Source of the DNA: Geodermatophilus poikilotrophus
GTDB taxonomy: Bacteria; Actinomycetota; Actinomycetes; Mycobacteriales; Geodermatophilaceae
DNA: 64,000 nt
NCBI RefSeq assembly: GCF_900111455.1
Contig: NZ_FOIE01000007.1
Coordinates: 184,959 to 248,958, forward strand
Reading direction: 5' to 3'
Shown: positions 8,615 through 16,406 of the stretch, one piece after another
Position numbering within the stretch: position 1 is the first letter of the stretch
How the letters are laid out: the number at the start of each line of letters is the position of its first letter
Translations under genes and position numbers: made by a program
The notes under the pieces: model-generated
Databases searched by the model: none
Seen by the model: the letters and a program-made list of their open reading frames with translations, nothing else
What the model was told of the DNA's origin: nothing

Positions 8615-10438
8615 TCACGCCGCCGGGCCCGATTCCCCAGCCATCTGCTGGCCCTGGGCGTTGCCGGCCGGCGGGTCGGTCGGGCCACCGGGCACGGTCG
8701 CCGTCGGCGTGCTGCCGGGCAGCGTGGGCTCCGGCGTCGTGGCGCCGTCCTCGTCCGTGCCGCTGCCGCCCCCCGTGTCGGTGCCCGGGTCGGTGTCCTG
8801 CCTGTCGCCCTGGCCGTTCCCCCGGCCGTTGCCCTGGCCGTTGCCGCCGTCCTGGTCGCCCTGGCCGCTGCTCGTGCTCGGGGCCGCGGCGGTGGTCCGG
8901 GTCGGGGCCGCGGTGGTCGGGTCCGCGGGGACCTGGTCCTGGTCCCCGGTGCCCCCGTCGCCGGTGCCGGGCGCGTAGTCGGCGGGCGCGTAGTACAGCG
9001 TGACGGCCGAGTCCGGGGCCACGTTGGCGTTGAAGGGGTCGGTGGTGACGACGTCGCCCTCGTCGAGCGCCTGGCCCAGCTCGGCCAGCTGCGCGGCGCT
9101 CGCCTCCTCCGTCGTCACCCGCAGGCCCTGGTCGGTCAGCAGTTGCTCGACGTCGTCGACCGGGTCGCCGACGTAGCCGGTGCTGTCCACGAACACGGTC
9201 CCGGGGGCACTCGGGGCCGACGCCGCGGGTGCCGAGGTTGAGGGAGCGGCGTCGGCGGCGGGGGAGTCCGCCCCGTCGGGACGCAGCAGGGCCCACAGCC
9301 CGCCACCCAGCAGGGCGAGCAGCACCAGGCCGGCGACCAGCCACAGCCAGCGGTTGCGCCGGCGGCCGTCGTCCCGGGTGAGCGGCGCGGCGTACCGGTC
9401 GTCCTCGTCGTCGTCCTCCGTGCGGCGCAGCGGCGGCATGGCGCCCACCGACGTGCGCGCCCCCGTGGCGGTGCCCCCGGCCGAGGCGGCACCCAGCACC
9501 TGGGTGCGGGAGTCGGCGAGGTCGTCGACGACCTCGGTCTGCGCGGTCGGGGCGGCCCCGACCGGGAGCGGCGGGGTCGTCCCCGGCGCGGCGGCGGGCA
9601 GACCGTTCCCGGAGGCCACCGACCGGATGGCGGCGGCGAAGGCGGCGCCGTCGGCGAAGCGGTCGGCCGGGTCCTTGGCCAGGGCGCGCTCGATCAGCTG
9701 TCGCACCGCGGGCGGCACGTTCGCCGGCAGCGGCGGCGGTGGGCGGTTGATGTGCGCCAGGGCCACCGCGACCTGCGACGTCCCGTCGAAGGGCCGGCCG
9801 CCGGTCAGGCACTCGTAGCCGACCACGCCCAGGGAGTAGACGTCGGAGGCGGCGGTGACCTCGAAGCCCTGCGCCTGCTCGGGGGAGAGGTACTGGGCGG
9901 TGCCGACGACCATGCCGGTGCGGGTCAGCGGTGTCGCGTCGCGGGCCCGGGCGATGCCGAAGTCGGTCAGCTTGACGACGCCGTCGGGGCGCACGATGAG
10001 GTTGCCCGGCTTGATGTCGCGGTGGACGACGCCGGCGTGGTGGGCCGCCGACAGCCCGTCGGCCGACTGGCCCAGGACGTGCAGCGTCCAGTCGACCGGG
10101 AGCTTGCCCTCCTCGTGGAGGATCGTGACCAGCGGCTTGCCCTCGACCAGCTCCATGACGAGGAAGGCGAGCTGCGAGCCGCGCTCGTCCTCGGTCTCGC
10201 CGTAGTCGTAGACCGAGGCGATGTTGGGGTGGGACAGCGCGGCGGTGTGCCGGGCCTCGTTGCGGAAGCGGGCCACGAAGCTCGGGTCACCGGTGAACTC
10301 GCTGCGCAGCACCTTGGCGGCGACCACGCGGTCGAGGACGCGGTCCCGCGCCCGCCACACCTCGCCCATGCCGCCGGTGGCGATGGGTGCGGTGATCTCG
10401 TAGCGCCCGGCGAGGATCGTCCCGGTCGACAGTGCCAT
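8615..10438 (-). CDS. pknA: Ser/Thr protein kinase PknA
   Basis: 607 residues. Kinase domain 1-275 with IATGGMGEVWRA, AAKVLRSEF, HRDIKPGN, DFGIARA and GTAQYLSPEQAQG. A Pro/Ala linker and a membrane helix (WLWLVAGLVLLALLGG, about 366-387) follow. Outside the membrane there is one PASTA-like unit (FVDSTGYVGDPVDDVEQLL to AVTLYYAP), then a low-complexity Gly/Asn/Asp/Thr/Pro tail. Mycobacterial PknA lacks an extracellular PASTA unit, so this version may sense the wall itself. The ATG shares a base with the pbpA stop (TGATG), so translation is coupled. Confidence 0.95.
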   Translation of the reverse strand: MALSTGTILAGRYEITAPIATGGMGEVWRARDRVLDRVVAAKVLRSEFTGDPSFVARFRNEARHTAALSHPNIASVYDYGETEDERGSQLAFLVMELVEGKPLVTILHEEGKLPVDWTLHVLGQSADGLSAAHHAGVVHRDIKPGNLIVRPDGVVKLTDFGIARARDATPLTRTGMVVGTAQYLSPEQAQGFEVTAASDVYSLGVVGYECLTGGRPFDGTSQVAVALAHINRPPPPLPANVPPAVRQLIERALAKDPADRFADGAAFAAAIRSVASGNGLPAAAPGTTPPLPVGAAPTAQTEVVDDLADSRTQVLGAASAGGTATGARTSVGAMPPLRRTEDDDEDDRYAAPLTRDDGRRRNRWLWLVAGLVLLALLGGGLWALLRPDGADSPAADAAPSTSAPAASAPSAPGTVFVDSTGYVGDPVDDVEQLLTDQGLRVTTEEASAAQLAELGQALDEGDVVTTDPFNANVAPDSAVTLYYAPADYAPGTGDGGTGDQDQVPADPTTAAPTRTTAAAPSTSSGQGDQDGGNGQGNGRGNGQGDRQDTDPGTDTGGGSGTDEDGATTPEPTLPGSTPTATVPGGPTDPPAGNAQGQQMAGESGPAA

Positions 10439-11880
10439 CAGCCGCCCTGCCCGTCGAGGTAGGCCTGCATGACGTCCCGGGCGATGGGGGCGGAGACGTC
10501 GCCGCCCGTGCCGCCGCCGTTGGCCACGAAGACCGCCACGGCGATCTGGGGGTCGTCGGCCGGGGCGAACCCGATGAACCAGTTGTGGTCGGGGCCGGCG
10601 TTCTCCGCCGTCCCGGTCTTGCCCGCGACCGTCACACCGGGGATCCGGGCGCGCCGGCCGCTGCCGTTCTCCACGACGCTGGTCATCATCTCGGTCAACT
10701 CGCCGGCGACGTCGGCCGAGACCGGTTCGCCGAGTTCGTCGGGGTCGGTCTGGTCGATGACCGACAGGTCCGGCGCGCGCACCTGGTCGACGAGGTAGGG
10801 GCTCATCAGCGTCCCGTCGTTGGCCACCGCGGAGGCGATCATCGCCGCCTGCAGCGGGGTGAGCTGGACGTCCTGCTGGCCGATCGAGCTGACCCCGAGC
10901 TGGGCGTCGTTCTCGATCTCGCCGAGCGTGCTGCCCTCCACGGTCAGCGGGATGTCGAAGCCCTCGCCGGTGATGCCGAAGGCCTCGGCCATCTCCCGCA
11001 CCCGCTCCTCGCCGAGGTCGATGCCGAGCTGGGCGAACGCGGTGTTGCAGGAGATCGTCAGCGCGTCGATCAGGCTCTGCTGGCCGCTGGGGTCGCAGGC
11101 CGAGCCCCCGAAGTTCTCCAGGGTCGACGTCGACTGGGGCAGGGTCAGCTCGTCGGGCGCCGGGACGACGGTGTCGGACGTGTACTCGCCGCTGGCCAGC
11201 GCAGCGGCGGAGACGACCACCTTGAAGATCGAGCCGGGGGAGTAGCGCGCGTCGATCGCCCGGTTGAGCCGGGGGTCGATCTCCAGCGAGTCCAACTGGT
11301 CGGAGTACTCGCGGATGGCGGCCGGTTCGTGGCTGGAGAGCTGGTTCGGGTCGTACGTCGGGGTGCTTGCCATGCCGAGCACCGCGCCGGTCGAGGGGTC
11401 GAGGGCCACGACCGCGCCGGTGACGCCCTCCAGGCCGGCCATCGCCGTCTCCTGCACCGCCGGGTCCGTGGTCAGGACGACGTCGCCGCCGGAGGGGTCC
11501 CGCCCGGTGAACAGGTCGGCGAGGCGCCGGACGAACAGCCGGTCGTCGGTGCCGGAGAGCACCCCGTTCGCGGCCCGCTCCATCTGCACGTTGCCGTACA
11601 CCAGCGAGTAGTAGCCGGTCACCGGGGCCCACACCGGGCCGTTCGCGTACTGGCGCAGGTAGGTGAGCCGGTCGTCGGTCGGGATCGAGTTGGCGATCTC
11701 GGTGCCGGCCACGACGATCGAGCCCCGCTCGCGGTCGTACTCCTCGGCGAGCACGCGGGTGTTGCGGCCGTCGGAGCGCAGCTCCTCGGAGCGGACCACC
11801 TGGATCACGTTGACGTTGACGATCAGCAGCGTGAACAGGACCAGCACGCTGATCGCGACGCGGCGCAGCGGGGCGTTCAC
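10438..11880 (-). CDS. pbpA: Penicillin-binding protein A (class B transpeptidase)
   Basis: 480 residues, the usual length for actinobacterial PbpA. It has one N-terminal membrane anchor (residues 8-30), a short dimerisation region and a transpeptidase domain. Active-site motifs: SIFK (Ser nucleophile) in RYSPGSIFKVV, SCN in LTISCNTAFAQ and KTG in VAGKTGTAE. It crosslinks peptidoglycan with the SEDS protein encoded just upstream. GTG start overlapping the rodA stop (GTGA). Confidence 0.95.
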   Translation of the reverse strand: MNAPLRRVAISVLVLFTLLIVNVNVIQVVRSEELRSDGRNTRVLAEEYDRERGSIVVAGTEIANSIPTDDRLTYLRQYANGPVWAPVTGYYSLVYGNVQMERAANGVLSGTDDRLFVRRLADLFTGRDPSGGDVVLTTDPAVQETAMAGLEGVTGAVVALDPSTGAVLGMASTPTYDPNQLSSHEPAAIREYSDQLDSLEIDPRLNRAIDARYSPGSIFKVVVSAAALASGEYTSDTVVPAPDELTLPQSTSTLENFGGSACDPSGQQSLIDALTISCNTAFAQLGIDLGEERVREMAEAFGITGEGFDIPLTVEGSTLGEIENDAQLGVSSIGQQDVQLTPLQAAMIASAVANDGTLMSPYLVDQVRAPDLSVIDQTDPDELGEPVSADVAGELTEMMTSVVENGSGRRARIPGVTVAGKTGTAENAGPDHNWFIGFAPADDPQIAVAVFVANGGGTGGDVSAPIARDVMQAYLDGQGG

Positions 11881-13298
11881 GTCTGCACCACCTCGGTGGG
11901 GGCGTCACCGAGCGCCGGCTTCGGGGGCCCGGTGGGGGCGGCCGGGCGACGGGCGGCGTCGCTGATCCGCACCAGGACGGCGACCAGCACGAAGTTGGCC
12001 ACCAGCGACGAGCCGCCGTAGGCGAGGAACGGCGTGGTGAGACCGGTCAGCGGCAGCAGTCCGGTGACCCCGCCGAGGACGACGAACACCTGCCAGGCGA
12101 TCGCGAACGACAGGCCCGCGGCCAGCAGCTTGCCGAAGGCGTCGCGGACGATCAACGAGGTCCGCAGGCCGCGCTCGACCAGCACCAGGTAGACGATGAT
12201 CACCGCGACCAGGCCGAACAGCCCCAGCTCCTCGCCGACGGCCGCGGCGATGAAGTCGCTCTTGGCCACCGGCACCTGGTCGGGACGGCCTCCGCCGAGC
12301 CCGGCTCCGAACAGCCCGCCGGTGCCCAGGCCGAACAGCGCCTGCGCCACCTGGAAGCCCGAGCCGTCGTAGTACTCGAACGGGTCGAGCCAGGAGTCGA
12401 CGCGCTGCTGGACGTGGCCGAACAGCTGGTAGGCGATGAGCGCGCCGCCGGCGAACAGCCCCAGGCCGATGACCAGCCAGCTGGCCCGCTCGGTGGCCAC
12501 GTAGAGCATCACGACGAAGATGCCGAACAGCAGCAGCGAGCTGCCCAGGTCGCGCTCGAAGACCAGCACCAGGATCGACAGCCCCCAGGCCACCAGCACC
12601 GGGCCGAGGTCGCGGCCGCGCGGCAGCTCCAGGCCCATGACGCGACGGCTGGCCAGGGCCAGGACGTCGCGCTTGTCGACCAGGTAGGCGGCGAAGAAGA
12701 CGGTCAGGCAGATCTTGGCGAACTCGCCGGGCTGGATGCTGAAGCCGGCCACCCGGATCCAGATCTTGGCGCCGTTGACCTCCGACAGCGAGGCCGGCAG
12801 CACCGCCGGGATGGCCAGCAGCACCAGGCCGATCAGGGCCAGCGTGTAGGCGAACCGGGACAGCAGCCGGTGGTCGCGCAGCACCAGGAGCACGCCGACG
12901 AACAGGACGAGGCCCAGCGTGGCCCACACCAGCTGGACGGGGGCGTCCTCCCGGCTGACCGTGCTGCCCGCCTGCCGGGCGGCCAGGTCGAGCCGGTGGA
13001 TGAAGGACAGCCCGAGGCCGATGAGCAGTGCGACCGCCGGCAGCAGCAGCGGGTCGGCGTAGGGCGCCCACCTGCGGACGACGAGGTGCGCGACGGTCCA
13101 CAGCGCCGTGAACCACAGGCCGAAGGTGGCCAGCTCGGTGGTCAGCGAGCCGGTGACGGTGAGGTCGACGATCGCCTGGGCGACCAGCGTGATGAGGACG
13201 GCGAAGCCGAGCAGGGCCAGCTCGGTGCCCCGGCGCTTGGGCGGGGTCGCCGTCCCCGCTGCTGCGGCGCGGGGGTCGGTCGTGGGGCCGGCGGTCAC
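11877..13298 (-). CDS. rodA: SEDS family peptidoglycan glycosyltransferase RodA/FtsW
   Basis: 473 residues with about ten to twelve membrane helices. SEDS signatures are present: NGAKIWIRVAGFSIQPGEFAK, the ERDLGSSLLLFG segment, and the extracellular GGLFGAGLGGGRPDQ with KSDFIAAAVGEELG. It polymerises glycan strands from lipid II, paired with PbpA. The GTG at 13298 overlaps the pstP stop (GTGA); any longer frame would lie inside pstP. Confidence 0.95.
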   Translation of the reverse strand: MTAGPTTDPRAAAAGTATPPKRRGTELALLGFAVLITLVAQAIVDLTVTGSLTTELATFGLWFTALWTVAHLVVRRWAPYADPLLLPAVALLIGLGLSFIHRLDLAARQAGSTVSREDAPVQLVWATLGLVLFVGVLLVLRDHRLLSRFAYTLALIGLVLLAIPAVLPASLSEVNGAKIWIRVAGFSIQPGEFAKICLTVFFAAYLVDKRDVLALASRRVMGLELPRGRDLGPVLVAWGLSILVLVFERDLGSSLLLFGIFVVMLYVATERASWLVIGLGLFAGGALIAYQLFGHVQQRVDSWLDPFEYYDGSGFQVAQALFGLGTGGLFGAGLGGGRPDQVPVAKSDFIAAAVGEELGLFGLVAVIIVYLVLVERGLRTSLIVRDAFGKLLAAGLSFAIAWQVFVVLGGVTGLLPLTGLTTPFLAYGGSSLVANFVLVAVLVRISDAARRPAAPTGPPKPALGDAPTEVVQT

Positions 13299-14743
13299 TG
13301 GGCCTCCCGGCAGTCCACCCCGGGCTCGAGCGTCGCCGTGGCGCGCTGCGACGTCGGCGCGGGAGCGGTGGGAGCGGCGTCGATGGGAGCGCCGTCGGTC
13401 GGGGCGGCGTCGGTGGGGGCGGCGTCGGTCGGCGCCGCGCCGTCCGGGGCCGGCGGAGGGGACGCCGGGGGTGTCGGGACGGGGGCGGCCGCGGACGGCG
13501 CGGGATCGTCCTCGACGGCGGGGCACAACGGCAGCCGCTGCCCGCGCAGCGTGGAGACGATGCGCTCGGCGTGCTCGGCGTCGATGGCGTCGATGCCGCG
13601 CTGCACCTTGCTCGCGGCGGCCGGCGTGAGGTCGGTGACGGGGAGGTCGGTGACGTCGGAGACCTGGTTGAGGTCCACGCCGAGCAGCGAGGTGTCCAGG
13701 CCGCGGAACACGCTCACCCGCTCCCCGGCGTCGGTCGCCTGCACGCCGACGAACCAGTTCGAGAGCACCCACAGGTAGGCGCCGACGGCGGCCGCGCCGA
13801 GCAGGACGACGGCGGCGAGCGCCCCCAGCACGCGGCGCCGGCGGCGGCGCGGGGACGGCGCGGCCGCCCTGCCGGCACCCCCACCCGACCCGGCGGCCGG
13901 CGGTTCCGGCCGCGGGTCGGCCAGCGCGGCCCGCCCGGCGGCCGAGCGCGGGTCGACCGCGCGCTGCCCGACGTTGTCGCCCGCGGCGCCGTCGACGACC
14001 GGCTCGACCGGGTAGGTGCCCTCGCCGTCGTCCTCCACGACGTCGGCCACGATCACCGTGATGTTGTCGGGCCCGCCGCTGCGCAGCGCCAGCTCGACGA
14101 GCCGGTCGGCGGTCGACTGCGGGTCGGGGTCCTGCAGGGCCTCGGCGAGGGTCTCCTCGCTGACCACGCCGGACAGCCCGTCGGAGCAGAGCAGGTAGCG
14201 GTCGCCGGCGCGGGCCTCGCGCATCGACAGGTCCGGGTCGACGTCCTGGCCGTTGAGGGCGCGCAGCAGCAGCGAGCGCTGCGGGTGGTGGTTGGCCTCC
14301 TCGGGCGTGATGCGCCCGTCGTCGATCAGCGTCTGGACGAACGTGTCGTCGTGGGTGATCTGCTGCAGCACGCCGTCGCGCAGCAGGTAGGCGCGCGAGT
14401 CCCCGACGTGGCACAGCGCCAGCCGGCCGCCGGCGAACAGGACGGCGGTGAGCGTGGTGCCCATGCCCTCGAGCTGCGGCGACTCGCGGATGACCTCGCG
14501 CAGGTGCTCGCTGCCGTCGAAGACCGCCTCGCGCAGCGCCTGCAGCATGTCGCCGGAGGGCGCGTCGTCGTCGAGGTGCTCGAGCGCGGCGATGACGACC
14601 TTGCTGGCGACGTCGCCGGCCGCGTGCCCGCCCATGCCGTCGGCGACGGCGAGCAGCCGCGGCCCGGCGTAGACGGAGTCCTGGTTGTTGCCGCGGACCA
14701 GGCCGCGGTCGGACCGGGCCGCGTAGCGCAGCGCGAGGCTCAT
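13295..14743 (-). CDS. pstP: PP2C-type Ser/Thr protein phosphatase
   Basis: 482 residues. PP2C domain (1-240) with metal-binding motifs NQDS, ADGMGGHAAGD, GDSRAYLL, SDGLSG and GGPDNITVIVAD. A membrane helix near 310-330 and an extracellular segment follow. The last 60 residues are a Pro/Ala/Thr tail with APTDA repeated three times in a row (DNA around 13378-13440), a likely site of length variation. It reverses phosphorylation by PknA and PknB. ATG start; fhaB ends 28 bp upstream. Confidence 0.95.
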   Translation of the reverse strand: MSLALRYAARSDRGLVRGNNQDSVYAGPRLLAVADGMGGHAAGDVASKVVIAALEHLDDDAPSGDMLQALREAVFDGSEHLREVIRESPQLEGMGTTLTAVLFAGGRLALCHVGDSRAYLLRDGVLQQITHDDTFVQTLIDDGRITPEEANHHPQRSLLLRALNGQDVDPDLSMREARAGDRYLLCSDGLSGVVSEETLAEALQDPDPQSTADRLVELALRSGGPDNITVIVADVVEDDGEGTYPVEPVVDGAAGDNVGQRAVDPRSAAGRAALADPRPEPPAAGSGGGAGRAAAPSPRRRRRRVLGALAAVVLLGAAAVGAYLWVLSNWFVGVQATDAGERVSVFRGLDTSLLGVDLNQVSDVTDLPVTDLTPAAASKVQRGIDAIDAEHAERIVSTLRGQRLPLCPAVEDDPAPSAAAPVPTPPASPPPAPDGAAPTDAAPTDAAPTDGAPIDAAPTAPAPTSQRATATLEPGVDCREAQ

Positions 14744-14771
14744 CGGGGGTGGCTCCCCGTGGTGCGGCGGG

Positions 14772-15236
14772 TCACGAGCGCAGCTCCAGGGCGGTCTGTC
14801 CGATGCGGATCGGCTGGCCCGGCCCGACGAGGAGCGGGCCCTGGACGCGCTGCTGGTCGAGGTAGGTGCCGTTGGTGGAGCCGAGGTCCTCGACGTACCA
14901 CTGGCCGCCGCGGTTGGTCAGCCGCGCGTGCCGGGAGCTGGCGAAGTCGTCGGTGAGCACCAGGGTCGAGTCGTCGGCGCGACCGATGAGGATCGGCTGG
15001 TCGCCCAGGGTGATCTTGGTGCCCGTGAGCGGGCCGGCGGTGACGACGAGCGTCTTCGGGCCCCCGCGGGCCTTTTTCTTCCCCGGCGCGGCCGCGCGCG
15101 GCGGCACCGACGCCACCCGCCCGGCGCGGCCGCCGAACAGGTCGGCCCGGACCACCCGGAACGCGGCGAAGATGAACAGCCACAGCAGCAGGAGGAAGCC
15201 GAAGCGGAAGATCTGCAGCACGATCTCGGCCGTCAT
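14772..15236 (-). CDS. fhaB: FHA-domain protein FhaB (FipA)
   Basis: 154 residues. One membrane helix at the N-terminus (residues 8-28), a basic linker (PGKKKARGGP) and one FHA domain. FHA hallmarks: ILIGRADDSTL, SSRHARL and EDLGSTNGTYLD. It binds phosphothreonine on kinase substrates and links them to the divisome. The ATG at 15236 is 13 bp after fhaA. Confidence 0.95.
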   Translation of the reverse strand: MTAEIVLQIFRFGFLLLLWLFIFAAFRVVRADLFGGRAGRVASVPPRAAAPGKKKARGGPKTLVVTAGPLTGTKITLGDQPILIGRADDSTLVLTDDFASSRHARLTNRGGQWYVEDLGSTNGTYLDQQRVQGPLLVGPGQPIRIGQTALELRS

Positions 15237-15249
15237 GGCGCGACCCGCC

Positions 15250-16071
15250 TCACGCGCCGTCCTGCCGGTAGACCAGCACCGAGTGGCCGATGCGGATGAC
15301 GTCGCCGTCGGCGAGCGGCTGGCGGGTGATGCGCCGGCCGTTGACCAGGGTGCCGTTGGTCGACCCGAGGTCCTCGGCGATCGCCGTCCCGTTGTCCAGG
15401 ACGACGTCGACGTGCTTGCGGCTCACCCCGGTGTCCGGGAGCCGGATGTCGGCGTCGGTGCCGCGGCCGATGACGTTGCGCCCGGTGGTCAGCTCGTGCC
15501 GGGTGCCGGGGCCGTCGACGACCAGGACGTGGGTCGCGCCGGGGCGGCTGCCGGCGCGCCCGATCACGCTCGAGGGCGACTGCCGGCCGGTGTCGGTGGC
15601 CATCCGGCCGCCCTGCAGCGGGGGCAGCGGGGGCAGCGGCGGGACGGCGCCGCTGCGGGGGCCGACCGGCTCGTCGAGGCGGGGACCCGGCTTCGCCGAC
15701 GGGTCGGCGACGTGCGAGCTGACCTCGAAGACGCCGGTGGGCAGCTCGTCGTCGCGCTCCAGACGCACCTGCACGGCGTCGAAGACCTGGTAGCCCTCGC
15801 CCTCGATGTGCTCGGTGACCATGTCGGCGAGCTGGGTGGCCAGCTGCTCGGACCACTCGGCGAGGTGCTCGTAGTCCGTGGAGCCCAGTCGGACGTCGTA
15901 GATGTTCGGGGCGAGGACCCGGCCCTCGCCCATCACCGAGCGCTGCTCGTCGGCCTCGCGGGTCAGGGCCTTGGCGATCTCGGCCGGGTGGACCTTGCCC
16001 TTGAAGATCCGGGCGAAGGCCAGTCCGACCATGCCCTCCAGCCGCCGCTCGAAGCGCTGCAGCACACCCAC
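15250..16071 (-). CDS. fhaA: FHA-domain protein FhaA (DUF3662 + FHA)
   Basis: 273 residues. Residues 1-125 are the DUF3662 domain (LQRFERRLEGMVGLAFARIF, then HPAEIAKALTREAD). A Pro-rich linker (PPLPPLPPLQ) follows, then a C-terminal FHA domain with NVIGRGTDADIRL, SRKHVDV and EDLGSTNGTLVN. In mycobacteria FhaA binds phosphorylated MviN/MurJ-type partners and regulates lipid II flipping. GTG at 16071 has GAGGGA six bases upstream; a second in-frame GTG is at 16065. First gene of the leftward operon; its promoter must lie in the 176 bp shared with the divergent tRNA gene. Confidence 0.93.
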   Translation of the reverse strand: MGVLQRFERRLEGMVGLAFARIFKGKVHPAEIAKALTREADEQRSVMGEGRVLAPNIYDVRLGSTDYEHLAEWSEQLATQLADMVTEHIEGEGYQVFDAVQVRLERDDELPTGVFEVSSHVADPSAKPGPRLDEPVGPRSGAVPPLPPLPPLQGGRMATDTGRQSPSSVIGRAGSRPGATHVLVVDGPGTRHELTTGRNVIGRGTDADIRLPDTGVSRKHVDVVLDNGTAIAEDLGSTNGTLVNGRRITRQPLADGDVIRIGHSVLVYRQDGA

Positions 16072-16247
16072 AGTCGCTCCCTCGTGTTCGCGCGGTCGTC
16101 CGGTCTGCCACCGATGATCGTAGCCGTCAACGGACTCGCCAGCCGGGGACCGACTCACGTTCCCCGGGTGCGCACCGGACCCGCCGGGCGGACGTCCGAC
16201 CCCCTCCTCGGGGTCCACGGACCGGCTGCTAGTGTCGTTCCGCGCCA

Positions 16248-16330
16248 GGGCAAGTGGCGGAATGGCAGACGCGCACGGTTCAGGTCCGTGTGTCCGTGAG
16301 GACGTGGGGGTTCAACTCCCCCCTTGCCCA
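16248..16330 (+). tRNA. tRNA-Leu (anticodon CAG)
   Basis: Acceptor GGGCAAG pairs with CTTGCCC and the discriminator base is A. The D-arm region begins TGGCGGAATGGCAGACGC, the anticodon loop is GTTCAGGTC (CAG), and a class II variable arm of Leu type is present. The T-arm is GTGGGGGTTCAACTCCCCC. CCA is not encoded. A -10-like TAGTGT lies at 16230-16235, 12 nt before the 5' end. Confidence 0.96.
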
Positions 16331-16340
16331 CACACAGCGA

Positions 16341-16375
16341 CAGCGAGGCCCCGGGGAGTCCCCGGGGCCTCGCTG
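16341..16375 (+). terminator. tRNA-Leu terminator
   Basis: CAGCGAGGCCCCGGGG pairs almost perfectly with CCCCGGGGCCTCGCTG 11 nt after the tRNA. It may also serve the convergent GGDEF-EAL gene ending at 16407. Confidence 0.8.
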
Positions 16376-16406
16376 CTGTCGTGGTCCCGCCGTCCCGCCC
16401 GGCGGC

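Noticed and set aside
16248-16330. tRNA-Leu as an integration site of a mobile element
   Set aside because: No integrase, no repeated tRNA 3' end and no change of composition next to it.
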